A DNA stretch of 64,000 bases, from positions 3,038,001 through 3,102,000 of the forward strand of contig JARWIR010000061.1 of NCBI GenBank assembly GCA_029959085.1, read 5' to 3'. The notes under the pieces were generated by a model that saw nothing but the letters and a program-made list of their open reading frames with translations, was not told where the DNA came from and ran no database searches. Positions 25,342 through 37,448 of the stretch are shown here, in pieces. How positions within the stretch are numbered: position 1 is the first letter of the stretch; every line of letters begins with the position of its first letter. Made by a program: the position numbers and the translations under genes. The stretch comes from Nemophila menziesii. Its lineage: Eukaryota > Streptophyta > Magnoliopsida > Boraginales > Hydrophyllaceae.

Positions 25342-26578
25342 ATATTAGGTGGTCTAGTTATTTCCTCTCCACCATTGTGATTTGTAATAAACTCTAGCAC
25401 ATCATGATCAATCACCTCTTCATCTTGTAGGTTCTCAAACTGATTTGTGTTAACTACACAGCTAGATTCTCCAACGTTTCTACTATTTCTTCTATTACTT
25501 CTTATAATCTTCCATTCCTCAATTACTTTTTTCCCTTTATCTATTTTATTACCATTCTCAGTTGTTCCAGTAGTCTGCTCTGGCTTCCATACTTTCTGAA
25601 TGTTATTACATTTGCTTTCAATATGCCCAAACCTATTGCATTTAGTACATATTGTAGGCCTCTATTCATACTCCACTTTAACTGTTTGCATCTCCTCTAA
25701 TCCAATATCCACTAGTAATTCCTCTGGTAATTCTTCCTTTGTGTCAACTTCAACACAAACTCTTGCATACCCTAGCCTGGTTTTGACTCAGTAATGAAGT
25801 CCATTTGCAGAGGAACTCCAATACCACTTGCAACATAGCCAAGCCCTCTCTGTGTCCATAAGTTCATTAGAACATTAACTAACTTAACCCATATCGGAAT
25901 CATTGATACATCAATTTTATCGAATTGCATACCCGGTTTCCACGGCCTAAGTAATAGCGGTTTTCCATTAATATTCCATATCTGTTCCAGCGCCTTATTA
26001 TAATACTGTGGATTTTCAAATTTGAAAACAACACTACCTTTTGAACTTGATTTTATGTCGGTTTTCCCCAATTTACTCCATTGAAATTTAACGAAATTGA
26101 CAATAGCAAAGAACAGGGGAGGATTATATAGGAATTGACCAACAAAACTGTTTGCCCACTCTTCTGCTCCTTCATCTAAAACATCTTGAGGCAGTTTGAT
26201 TAATTTCCTACCCTTCAAAGTAGATGGAGAAGGATGTTCAAGCGTCATCGATTCACTCGCGCATCTACCAAACAAATTTGACCACGGTACAACTTTTTTT
26301 TCAGCTGGTACACCATTTGTTTCAGCTGGTACAACCTGATCCACGTTCGATGTTACTTCTTCAACTACCTTCATCACTGTATACTCTGAAACCAAGATAG
26401 GTTCAGAGTTCTATTCTTCACCCTTGTAAGATTCTGGTGTGTTAAGTAAATAAGGGCTCGGAGATAACATTTCTTTCGTTATATCCCTATATTTGGTTTT
26501 CGTTTTTGGATTTGTAGTGCTCTTACCAAATCCGTTTACTACTTTGTTGACTCGATTAGAGTTCATCATTTTAGTCAT
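25338..26578 (-). pseudogene. LINE ORF1, downstream (complete-length) copy
   Basis: The RNA-binding Gag-like protein of the LINE. It starts at ATG 26578 (MTKMMNSNRVNK), followed by a DUF4283 domain at 25772-26200 (LPQDVLDEGAEEWANSFVGQ, VKFQWSKLG, GSVVFKFENPQYY, PLLLRPWKPGMQF), a CCHC knuckle (CTKCNRFGHIESKC, near 25640) and a basic tail. Lesions are TAG near 26412, a one-base shift after TESKPG near 25772, and TAG at 25662-25664 just before the knuckle. Its TGA (25340-25338) overlaps the ATG of ORF2 in ATGA, which suggests termination-reinitiation. The last 300 nt up to that stop are open. Confidence 0.85.
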
Positions 26579-26590
26579 AGCTAAGAGAGA
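25631..26590. repeat. 960-bp tandem duplication in the LINE, left copy
   Basis: Identical to 26591-27550 apart from nine substitutions that I count by eye. It spans the LINE 5' UTR end, all of ORF1's N-terminus and DUF4283 domain, and stops inside the CCHC knuckle. The period is exactly 960 bp. Both outer borders carry AACCTA, a 6-bp microhomology. Confidence 0.95.
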
Positions 26591-27538
26591 ACCTATTGCA
26601 TTTAGTACATATTGTAGGCCTCTATTCATACTCCACTTTAACTGTTTGCATCTCCTCTAATCCAATATCCACTAGTAATTCCTCTGGTAATTCTTCCTTT
26701 TTGTCAACTTCAACACAAACTCTTGCATACCCTAGCCTGGTTTTGACTCAGTAATGGAGTCCATTTGCAGAGGAACTCCAATACCACTTGCAGCATAGCC
26801 AAGCCCTCTCTGTGTCCATAAGTTTATTAGAACATTAACTAACTTAACCCATATCGGAATCATTGATACATCAATTTTATCGAATTGCATACCCGGTTTC
26901 CACGGCCTAAGTAATAGCGGTTTTCCATTAATATTCCATATCTGTTCCAGCGCCTTATTATAATACTGTGGGTTTTCAAATTTGAAAACAACACTACCTT
27001 TTGAACTTGATTTTATGTCGGTTTTCCCCAATTTACTCCATTGAAATTTAACGAAATTGACAATAGCAAAGAACAGGGGAGGATTATATAGGAATTGACC
27101 AACAAAACTGTTTGCCCACTCTTCTGCTCCTTCATCTAAAACATCTTGAGGCAGTTTGATTAATTTCCTACCCTTCAAAGTACATGGAGAAGGATGTTCA
27201 AGCGTCATCGATTCACTCGCGCATCTACCAAACAAATTTGACCACGGTACAACTTTTGTTTCAGCTGGTACACCATTTGTTTCAGCTGGTACAACCTGAT
27301 CCACGTTCGATGTTGCTTCTTCAACTACCTTCATCACTGTATACTCTGAAACCAAGATAGGTTCAGAGTTCTATTCTTCACCCTTGTAAGATTCTGGTGT
27401 GTTAAGTAAATAAGGGCTCGGAGATAACATTTCTTTCGTTATATCCCTATATTTGGTTTACGTTTTTGGATTTGTAGTGCTCTTACCAAATCCGTTTACT
27501 ACTTTGTTGACTCGATTAGAGTTCATCATTTTAGTCAT
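26591..27538 (-). pseudogene. LINE ORF1, upstream partial copy
   Basis: This is the ORF1 start in the right-hand duplication unit. It opens at ATG 27538, has a private TAA near 27458 in the N-terminal segment, then an open DUF4283 domain at 26732-27355. It shares the frameshift after TESKPG with the other copy and runs out at 26591, where the duplication fuses the knuckle region to a second 5' UTR. A transcript of this LINE would carry two DUF4283 domains in series before ORF2. Confidence 0.85.
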
Positions 27539-27550
27539 AGCTAAGAGAGA
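26591..27550. repeat. 960-bp tandem duplication in the LINE, right copy
   Basis: Right-hand copy of the unit at 25631-26590, continuous on its right with the original 5' UTR (ACCTAAAAGG). High identity shows the event is young relative to the ORF damage, part of which both copies share. Confidence 0.95.
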
Positions 27551-27764
27551 ACCTAAAAGGAAAAAAAGAAGAAAATAGAAATAGCAAATTGAAAAAATGA
27601 GGTGAGCAAAGGTGAGTGTAGTTTAGGAAAAGTAATGAAAAAGTGCTAGATCCCAGAATAATCAAGGTCAAACACTAATTCAGGAGAAAGAAAAGCTAAA
27701 AATATGAAAAAAAAGGCTAAAAGTGGAGGGTAGGTGAGAATTTTAGGATGGAATAAAAATTAAT
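27551..27764 (-). promoter_or_regulatory. LINE 5' UTR, likely internal promoter region
   Basis: On the minus strand this is a C/T-rich leader ending shortly before ATG 27538. LINEs carry an internal promoter in the 5' UTR; no specific motif is identified here. The outer limit is inferred from the start of repeat R1. Confidence 0.5.
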
Positions 27765-28573
27765 GGTTTTGAAGATCTCAAAAAACTATTCGTTTGATAG
27801 GTGATATTTTTACTCTATCAACAATCTAAACTTGTAAACATAAGTCTACAACTCGAGTGACAACCTTCTGAAAAATGCAATTAGCACTTGATGTTGTAAA
27901 ACAAATTACAACCCATTGTTATTTAACTATTAAGCAATGTATTATATTTAAATAGTATCATTTATGACATCATTTCTATATAGTTATTTTCAAACATCAT
28001 TTAGTGGTGATATATATGTAACTCCTCATGTTCATCTATCTAATTAACTATCTGTTCATAAAATTAAAATATTCAAACCATTTGATCAAATGGTACTCTT
28101 ATAAAAATTTAGTATTCAATATCTTCGCTAATTATTATTTATTATAAATATTAAATATATATTAAGATTTTTGATGAATTCAAAAATTTTAGTATACAAA
28201 TATAAAAAACATCCAAACATTTCACATGTTAATAGTAAATAAAATATTCCATAAATATAAAATATTTCAAATGAATTAATATCATAAATTCAACAAATGA
28301 TATATATTACCAAATAATTAATAACATTGTATTGTATGAAAATTTAAAAAATTAAACATGATTAACAATATATTTTATATTCTTTTAGAAAAAATATAAT
28401 ATTAATTAATTTATATAAATCACGATAAAAAGTAACATAAAATTTAAAAATTAAATTATATTTGTTTTTAGATATTAAATATATTAAAAAACTAAATTAT
28501 ATAAAAATCATCTAATGACATTTGTTTCGATTTGTAAAATATTCTTATAAATTACATTGTATTCCATTTCTCA

Positions 28574-28582
28574 AAACCCTAA
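28574..28582 (+). promoter_or_regulatory. Telo-box in R1
   Basis: AAACCCTAA directly followed by ACCAGCAGCCACCC. Repeated in R2 (32149-32157), R3 (37132-37140) and R4 (42600-42608). The context looks like the promoter and leader of the RRM gene; exons start about 1.5 kb further on. Confidence 0.5.
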
Positions 28583-30151
28583 ACCAGCAGCCACCCTTCA
28601 TTGTTTTTCATAATCACATCTTCTTCCAAACATATTATCCTGCGTTCGTTCCATTAACATATTAGATACGCAATACTCAAAACCTTCATAAATATAATTT
28701 CTTGTATGAAATATATCTCATATAATGCTGACCTCTTCTCAAAAGCATTTTTAAATTTGTTCTTGATTTTTTTAAAATCTTGGATAGTTGATCATAACAT
28801 TTCAACCAGGTAATTAATAATGCTTTATATACTTGAATAAAAATAATTGCTACATATGCTCTTTGATTAATTGGATTTAAGAGAAATTAATTGTAAAATT
28901 AATTAATTATGTCTTATTCTTTATCAAGTTTTATAGGTTTCTTGACCTTTAGGTGTAGATTCCTTTGAAAAAATCTTTAGTGGAACTTAATTATAATTTT
29001 TTTTTTGTTTCAAAATATTATATTTAGAATTTAGTTGGATATTATTTGGCTACATATGTACCAGTATCACTAGACCTTCAATTGAAAATTAACCAAAATA
29101 TGAATGTGAATTTTATATTTAATCATTTAGTTAGATAAGAAAAAATGTTCAATGATTAATCAATTTGCAGGGTGGGTCTAGAAGAAGTAATTGTATTTTT
29201 GTGTAGGTTAATTTAGGATGGCATAATGTTGGTTAGAGTTTATTTTAGAGGTCAAAAAATATTATTAAATTAGAGATAATGAATGGTTAAGGTTATTTTT
29301 AGATGAAAGATAATTAATGTTTGAGATATCATGTTTTTATTCGTCAATCAAGACGTTTTTTCTCTCATTTTTCTAATATTATCCGTAATAAATTACTAAT
29401 TAATTATTTAAAAAAATTATGCAATAAATGACCTCATACTTAGTGTATAAGGGAAATATATTAAAGAAATGGTGTATTTAATGTCTTTTTTAATCTTTGT
29501 GCCACAAAAAGGAAGTAATATAGTACCACACTAGTTGATTTAGGAAAAAAAGTAACAAATTGAAATCAAAAAGAAAAGGAATTTGTTAATCAACAACCAC
29601 TCACACAGTAGCAACAACCAATTTGCTCAAGAGGTCTCCAAATAATTTTAGTAAAATTAAAGTTAAGAAATAGTGAATTCATAGTCACATAGTACAATTT
29701 GATAAAACTTGAGTTATGAGAAATGTGAGATGAATTCAGTTTTTTAATCATCTAGGATTAATGGAGAAAGTACAATCGTTTGACTTGATTAGTTATAATA
29801 AATTTTGCAGTAATTGTAAATGTTATGTTCTCTATTGGGTATTAAACTTAAAACATGTATGCTTCATTTTTTTATAGTGGGCTCGGATCACACATTAATA
29901 TTTATAACTTATTTACCTAGTGAAGATATTAAACACCTAACAATTTAGCACGAGACGAGATGATGATCGTGTTGGACTCAAACTATCAAAGACATTATAT
30001 CAATGGCATCTGTGTATTATAGTTATCGTAAGAGCATCGTAATCCTAAATCTAGATTCATACTTGTTTCTTCAGATATATATGCATGTAATTCTAAAATA
30101 ATAAATGATGATGCTATGTTGAAAGTTTCTTCCTTTTCATAAGGTAGTAGC

Positions 30152-30783
30152 ATGCCTGGTCCTCCAATCCGTGAGCCTTCTCCTACACCGCATGAACGAG
30201 AAATAGGGTTTCATGGCTAATTCGAGATGGAATCCTGGCTTGGGCCTAGTCTCGTCAAATAATGCCTCTACTCACAATGCTTCGAACATACTCTATATCA
30301 AGGGGATTCCTTCTAACTGCACTAGAAGACAAGTAGCTCGTATCCTTAAACATAATATTGCTCTATACCTACAAATTATCAAACTAATTAATGTTCCTCC
30401 TTAAGTTGTTTTGGTTTAGATCTATTTTGGCTAGGTACAAAGATGTGAGACTCGTGAAAAAGGAATCAAAGAATGTAAATTTTTTTCCCTCGAGTTTATT
30501 CTACTTGTTATATATTTTCTTTGAACGACTTGAAGTGAGTTCTTGATTATTTTGTGATTTTGTTGATGCAGCTTGTGCAACCACAGCTATGAGTGTTTTA
30601 CAAGGTAAAATTATATATCTCATTCACAACTTATCTTGGTTACTTTGATCTGTTTTTTCTTTAACTTGTCAAGCCATTAGTACAGGTTATAAGCTAGATG
30701 ACCATGATATGGATTCAGCCCATTTAAGACTAGATTTATCAATGTACCAATCTCAAATGTATGGCTCTCGTGGCAAGCGATGA
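30152..30783 (+). pseudogene. NSR/RBPMS-like RRM protein, broken copy 1
   Basis: Similar to plant nuclear-speckle RNA-binding proteins with one C-terminal RRM. The first block reads MPGPPIREPSPTPHE, shifts frame, then NSRWNPGLGLVSSNN and SNILYIKGIPSNCTRRQVARIL, which is the RNP2 strand and first helix. About 100 nt later, in another frame, comes RYKDVRLVKKESKN. After an intron with normal borders comes ATAMSVLQ, a second intron, then GYKLDDHDMDSAHLRLDLS and the SRGKR end with TGA at 30781-30783. The strand with RNP1 (family pattern LCFVDF) is absent. Frameshifts and the missing exon make it non-functional as an RRM. The upstream exons of the parent gene are not recognised. Splice borders are intact around the last two exons. 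Confidence 0.8.
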
Positions 30784-32148
30784 AGTGATTTCACACATCT
30801 AAGAGATTGTTTTTTTGAGCCAAACTGATAAGTTCTTGGTACATGTTAAGATTTTTTTTATATCTTAGTTTAATTATGCATGCATGCATCTTTTTACAAT
30901 TTCAGTAGGCATGTTATGTATGGTGTATTAATAGAATTGCAAATGTTTTGGATTGAATAAAAATTATTGCTAACTTATAGGGTAATGAGAAAGCAAGATA
31001 TGTAATATTATTTATTTTCCTTACAAGTTATATAACCTCGCCATATATTGGGTGGAAGAGTTTATTATATGCTTAGTTATACATGAGAAAGCAAGATATG
31101 TAATATTCGTCAATCAAGACGTTATGTCTAAATGAAAAACCCTATATGTTAAGTTAACCTATAAATCTATCTTGTAGGTATACATATTTCACACAATAGG
31201 TCACCGGCTCTATAATCTCCCTTTCTTGAGATCCCTTAAGCAAAAATTTAAAATGAACTTGATTATCAGTATCATAAAAAATTACTTCCCTTGTGGTCAT
31301 ACCGATTTACTAATTTTGCAGCACATACTAACGCGAAAAGGTTTTGAAGATATCAAAAAACTATTTGTTTGATAGGTGATATTTTTACTCTATCAACAAT
31401 CTAAACTTGTAAATATAAGTCTACAACTCGAGTGACAACCTTATGAAAAATGCAATTAGCACTTGATATTGTTAAACAAATTACAAATCATTGTTATTTA
31501 ACTGTTAAGCAATGTATTATATTTAACTAGTATCATTTATGACATCATTTCTATATAGTTATTTTCAAACATCATTTAGTGTTGATATATATATGTAACT
31601 CCTCATGTTCATCTATCTAATTAACTATCTGTTCATAAAATTAAAATGTTCAAACCATTTGATCAAATGGTACTCTTATAAAAATTTAGTATTCAATATC
31701 TTCGCTAATTATTACTTTATTACAGATATTAAATGTATAAAGATTTTTGATGAATTCAAATATTTTAGTATACAAATATAAAAAACATCCAAACATGTCA
31801 CGTGTTAATAGTAAATAAAATATTCCATAAATATAAAATATTTCAAATGAATTAATATCATAAATTCAACAAATTATATATAATACCAAATAATTAATAA
31901 CATTGTATTGTATGAAAAATTAAAAAATTAAACATGATTAACAATATATTTTATATTCTTTTAGAAAAAAATATAATATTAATTAATTAATATAAATCAC
32001 GATAAAAAGTAACATAAACTTTAAAAATTAAATTATATATGTCTTTAGATCTTATATATTAAAAAATTAAATTATATAAAAATCTTCCAATGACATTTGT
32101 TTTGATTTGTAAAATATTCTTATAAATTACATTGTATTCCATTTTTCA

Positions 32149-32157
32149 AAACCCTAA
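32149..32157 (+). promoter_or_regulatory. Telo-box in R2
   Basis: AAACCCTAA in the same context as in R1. Confidence 0.5.
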
Positions 32158-33288
32158 ACCAGCAGCCACCCTTTATTCTTTTTCATAATCACATCTTCTT
32201 CCAAACATATTATCTTGTGCGTTGCTTTCGTTCCATTAACCTATTAGATAACATTACTCAAAACCTTCATAAATATAATTTCTTGTATGAAATATATCTC
32301 ATATAATGCTGACCTCTTCTCAAAAACATTTTTAAATTTGTTCTTGATTTTTAATCAATTTGCAGGGGTGGGTCTAGAAGAAGTAATTGTATTTTTGAGT
32401 AGGTTAATTTAGGATTGCATAATGTTTGGTAGAGTTTATTTTGGAGGTCAAAAAATATTATTAAATTAGAGATAATGAATGGTTAAGGTTATTTTTAGAT
32501 GAGAGATAATTAATGTTTGAGATATCATTTTTTTTATTCGTCAATCAAGACGTTTTTTTTAATTATTTTAAAAAATTATGCAATAAATGACCTCATACTT
32601 AATGTATAAGGGAAATATATTAAATAAGTGGTGTATTTAATGTCTTTTTTAATCTTTATGCCACAAAAATTTAGGTAAGAAAAGTAACAAATAGAAATCA
32701 AAAAGAAAAAGAATTTGTCAATCAACAACCACTCACACAGCAGCAACAACCATTTGGTTTGCTCAAGAGGTCTCCAAATAATTTTAGAAAAAATAAAGTT
32801 GAGAAACTTAGTGAATTCATAGTCACATAGTACAATCTGATAAAACTTAGTGATGAGAAATGTGAGATGATTTCAGTTTTTTAATCATCTAGGGTTTATG
32901 GAGAAAGTACAATCTTTTGACTTGATGAGTTATAATAAATTTTGCAGTAACTGTAAATGTTATGTTCTCTATTGGGTGGTAAACTTAAAACATATATGCT
33001 TCCTTTTTTTATAGTGTGCTCGGATCACACATTGATATTAATGACTTGTTTACCTAGTGCAGATATTAAACACCTAACAATTTAGCACGAGACAAGATGA
33101 TGATCGTGTTGGACTCAAACTATCGAAGACATTATATCAATGGGATCTGTGTATTATAGTTATCGTAAGAGCACGGTAATCCTAAATCTCGATTCATACT
33201 TGTTTCTTCATATATATATGCATGTAATTCTAAAATGATAAATGATGATGCTATGTTGAAATTTTTTTCATTGTCATAAGGTAGTAGC

Positions 33289-33920
33289 ATGCCTGGTTCT
33301 CGAATCCGTGAGCCTTCTCCTACACCGAATGAACGAGAAATGGGGTTTCATGGCCAATTCGAGATGGAATCCTGGCTTGGGCCAGGTCTCGTCAAATAAT
33401 GCCTCTACTCACAATGCTTCGAACATACTCTATATCAAGGGGATTCCTTCTAACTGCACTAAAAGACAAGTAGCTCGTATCCTTAAACATAATATTGCTC
33501 TATACCTTCAAATTATCAAACTAATTAATGTTCCTCCCTAAGTTGTTTTGGTTTAGATCTATTTTGGCTAGGTACCAAGATGTGAGACTCGTGAAAAAGG
33601 CATCGAAGAATGTAAATTTTTTTCCCTCGAGTTTCTTCTACTTTTTATATATTTTCTTCGACTAACTTAAAGTAATTTTGTTGATTATTTTTTGATTTTG
33701 TTGATGCAGATTGTGCAGCCACAGCTATGAGTGTTTTACAAGGTAAAATTATATTTCTCATTCACAACTTATCTTGGTTACTTTGATCTGTTTTTCTTTA
33801 ACTTGTCAAGCCATTAGTACAGGTTATAAGCTAGATGACCATGATATGGATTCAGCCCATTTAAGACTAGAGTTATCAATGTACCTATCTCCAATGTATG
33901 GCTCTCGTGGCAAGCGATGA
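33289..33920 (+). pseudogene. NSR/RBPMS-like RRM protein, broken copy 2
   Basis: Same structure as copy 1: MPGSRIREPSPTP, frameshift, NSRWNPGLGQVSSNN, SNILYIKGIPSNCTKRQVARIL, then RYQDVRLVKK in another frame, then CAATAMSVLQ and GYKLDDHDMDSAHLRLELS, ending SRGKR and TGA at 33918-33920. It shares the missing RNP1 strand and the frame break before NSRW with the other copies, so the array was amplified from an already broken gene or gene fragment. Confidence 0.8.
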
Positions 33921-36324
33921 AGTGATTTCACACATCTAAGAGATTGTTTTTTTGAGCCAAACTGATAAGTTCTTGGTACATGTTAAGATTTTTTTTATAT
34001 CTTAGTTTAATTATGCATGCATGCATCTTTTTACAATTTCAGTAGGCATGTTATGTATGGTGTATTAATAGAATTGCAAATGTTTTGGATTGAACAAAAA
34101 TTATTGCTAACTTATAGGGTAGTGAGAAAGCAAGATATGTAATATTATTTATTTTCCTTACAAGTTATATAACCTCGCCATATATTGGGTGGAAGAGTTT
34201 ATTATATGCTTAGTTAAACATGAGTTAATTTTTAATTGTGTTTGGATATGATGAAAACCTAGTTAACAATTTTGGGCAACGTTGTCTAATTGCGAGCATA
34301 TTAGCTTAACTGAGATTGAGTAAATCATATTTATTTCTATCTTTTATTGAATTATGATTTTTACTTTGGTCAATTAATTGATTAAACATACCATAAAGTA
34401 CACCACATGAGCATGGTTTATGGATAGAATTTGGTATCTAATAGTTCATTTGATCTATAAATCAAAAGATATTAGGTGAGTGCATAGCCATGATTTGGGT
34501 AGGATATTATATCGTTCGTTGGGTACATTGGTTGTTCAAACACTAAGTTATTGTTAACAAGCATCAAATAAAATTAAAAGAATAAAAAAATGGAAAAAAA
34601 AGTACCTCCAAATATAGAAGCTCTAAAAAAAGAAGTAGACTATTTTGTATAACAAACTGATGATAAATTACTTGATGATAAATAAACTGACTCTAGTAGA
34701 TGATCCGACGAAAAAGAAGAGAATAGCAAGTAAAATGGGGAGGTATATATATAGTTAAATGGGTGGTTTGTCTCCCCAAGATAATAATTACTTGACACCC
34801 AAATAGAGAGAACACCACGTATCACACACGACTCTATACATAAATGAGCAGGAAAGTTCTCAAACCTATCCTATACAAGGTAGATCGAGATTCTTCATCT
34901 ATATTCATAATTTTCGGGTTGACATTTAACATTATTGTATTGGATAATAAATTAGAGGTTTTTCTAATCAAATTATTATATTTTGAGTATGTTAGATATG
35001 CCTAGTTTGTTGAGGCATTGGATATTCATAGCTCCTAACTTGATTTAGGAGTAGTTGTTTTTTAATTCAATAATATTAGGTACATGTTTTTTCTTTCAAA
35101 TATATCTTGCATTAAGATAATAAATTATATCGTACATAAATTGTGATAAATATATAGCTTATGTCATTCCTCAAAATAAGGAAATGTGGTGCAACTAAAA
35201 CCTATTTAGAAATTATCATATGAGATATTGGATAACCATATAACATTTAGGTGACCATAACTCAAAACGAATGGATCATCAAGATTCTTCTTCAAGACGA
35301 GTCATTGATCTATTAAATGTAATTATTATTTTGATTTCATCGTTTAGAGAATAATCACATTTAAAGAAGAGAAAAATTAGTAAAAAGAAAAAGTAACATT
35401 AGCTATTAAAGTGCGCCACACACAAAATGAACTCATTTGGTCTATTTGAAGTTCTAGGTTTTATTTGATGTGAATATTTGATATAACCATTGGAAGGATT
35501 CATTCTTAACTTAGGCTAATGTATATGTCAAGATGAACAATATGTTATTTTGGACAAGATTGGTGAACTCACTTGATAGATACATTCGTGTGGAGAATTA
35601 AATGGCGTGATGCCTTATGCAACCCATATCATTTAATATTTATAGACACGACACTTTTGTATCATATACTTAATATGAAATGCGCGTTTTTAATCCATTA
35701 AGTATGATATAAGAAATTTCCCCATGAATATGTCACATCAAAAAACACCAGATGATATGGTCTTGGTCCGCAATATAACCAATATATATATATTAAATGA
35801 AATGTTTTCTTTTGACAAAAAAAAAATTAAAGTTTTTCAAGTGTACTTCTAGAGCACTTGAAAACTTTACAAAGATGGAAGTATCACATAAGCAACATGT
35901 TGTCACATTATTTATGTGACTAGTCTCGTTATATCTATAAGAATGGCACTATGAATATTAACTAATATACATGTTGCAACAATCTTGTATCTATTACCAA
36001 AGATAGGAATAGTAACGCTCTTCTAATACATTATAAAAAATGGTACGCAAGATACTGTTTCATCCCTATCTTAACAATCGACCATCCGATGGACCAATAT
36101 ATTTTGTTATGTGTAAATGAAAACCCTTATATGTTAAGTTAACCTATAAATCTATCTTGTAGTTATACATATTTCACACAATAGGTCACCGGCTTTATAA
36201 TCTCCCTTTCTTGAGATCCCTTAAGCAAAAATTTAAAATGAACTTGATTATCAGTATCATAAAAAATTACTTCCCTTGTGGTCATACCGATTTACTAATT
36301 TTGCAGCACATACTAACGCGAAAA
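33921..36324. other. Non-coding downstream part of R2
   Basis: No recognised gene. A short open frame near 34840 corresponds to the 64-codon frame at 40341-40535 in R3 but is interrupted here, which argues against selection for protein. Confidence 0.5.
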
Positions 36325-37131
36325 GGTTTTGAAGATCTCAAAAAACTATTTGTTTGATAGGTGATATTTTTACTCTATCAACAATCTAAACTTGTAAATA
36401 TAAGTCTACAACTCGAGTGACAACCTTATGAAAAATGCAATTAGCACTTGATATTGTAAATCAAATTACAAATCATTGTTATTTAACTGTTAAGCAATGT
36501 ATTATATTTAACTAGTATCATTTATGACATCATTTCTATATAGTTATTTTCAAACATCATTTAGTGTTGATATATATGTAACTCCTCATGTTTATCTATC
36601 TAATTAATTATCTGTTCATAAAATTAAAATGTTCAAACCATTTGATAAAATGGTACTCTTATAAAAATTTAGTATTCAATATCTTCGCTAATTATTACTT
36701 TATTACAGATATTAAATATATAAAGATTTTTGATGAATTCAAATATTTTAGTATACAAATATGAAAAACATCCAAACATGTCACATGTTAATAGTAAATA
36801 AAATATTCCATAAATATAAAATATTTCAAATGAATTAATATCATAAATTCAACAAATTATATATAATACCAAATAATTAATAACATTGTATTGTATGAAA
36901 ATTTAAAAAATTAAACATGATTAACAATATATTTTATATTCATTTAGAAAAAAATATAATATTAATTAATTAATATAAATCACGATAAAAAGTAACATAT
37001 ACTTTAAAAATTAAATTATATATGTCTTTAGATCTTATATATTAAAAAATTAAATTATATAAAAATCTTCCAATGACATTTGTTTTGATTTGTAAAATAT
37101 TCTTATAAATTACATTGTATTCCATTTTTCA

Positions 37132-37140
37132 AAACCCTAA
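37132..37140 (+). promoter_or_regulatory. Telo-box in R3
   Basis: AAACCCTAA in the same context as in R1 and R2. Confidence 0.5.
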
Positions 37141-37388
37141 ACCAGCAGCCACCCTTCATTCTTTTTCATAATCACATCTTCTTCCAAACATATTATCTTG
37201 GGCGTGCTTTCGTTCCATTAACCTATTAGATACGCATTACTCAAAACCTTCATAAATATAATTTCTTGTATGAAATATATCTCATATAATGCTAACCTCT
37301 TCTCAAAAGCATTTTTAAATTTGTTCTTGATTTTTTTAAAATCTTGGATCGTTGATCATAACATTTCAACCAGGTATATGTTTTTTAG

Positions 37389-37398
<10 letters not shown>

Positions 37399-37444
<46 letters not shown>
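37399..37444. repeat. (TA)n microsatellite in R3
   Basis: About 46 bp of TA following GGTATATGTTTTTTAGAT. R4 has a shorter run (about 42857-42886) at the same place, and R1 has neither the run nor its lead-in. Confidence 0.95.

Positions 37445-37448
<4 letters not shown>

Larger units (their letters stand above)
21515..27764 (-). mobile_element. L1-type LINE, nearly full length with an internal tandem duplication
   Basis: A non-LTR retrotransposon on the minus strand. Its tail is the T run at 21515-21522, the 3' UTR follows to 21738, ORF2 occupies 21739-25341 and ORF1 lies to the right up to 27538, with a pyrimidine-rich 5' UTR beyond. The 5' limit is no farther than 27764, where the R array starts. 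I find no target-site duplication. The left flank is segmental copy B and the right flank is repeat R1, so the insertion was made at, or later became, a rearrangement junction. Confidence 0.9.
27765..31339. repeat. Array repeat R1 (3.6 kb)
   Basis: First of four direct repeats, each opening GGTTTTGAAGAT.TC and containing in order an AT-rich stretch, a telo-box, a former leader and intron, an RRM pseudogene, and a tail with GCATGCATGCATC. R1 lacks about 1.9 kb of the downstream part present in R2 and R3. Its right end has a scar near 31078-31110 where GAAAGCAAGATATGTAATATT is repeated and joined to CGTCAATCAAGACG, a string from an earlier part of the unit. Confidence 0.9.
31340..36324. repeat. 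Array repeat R2 (5.0 kb)
   Basis: Direct repeat of R1 and R3. Relative to R1 and R3 it lacks a few hundred bp of the leader/intron part near 32345, and it carries the downstream part missing from R1. Confidence 0.9.
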
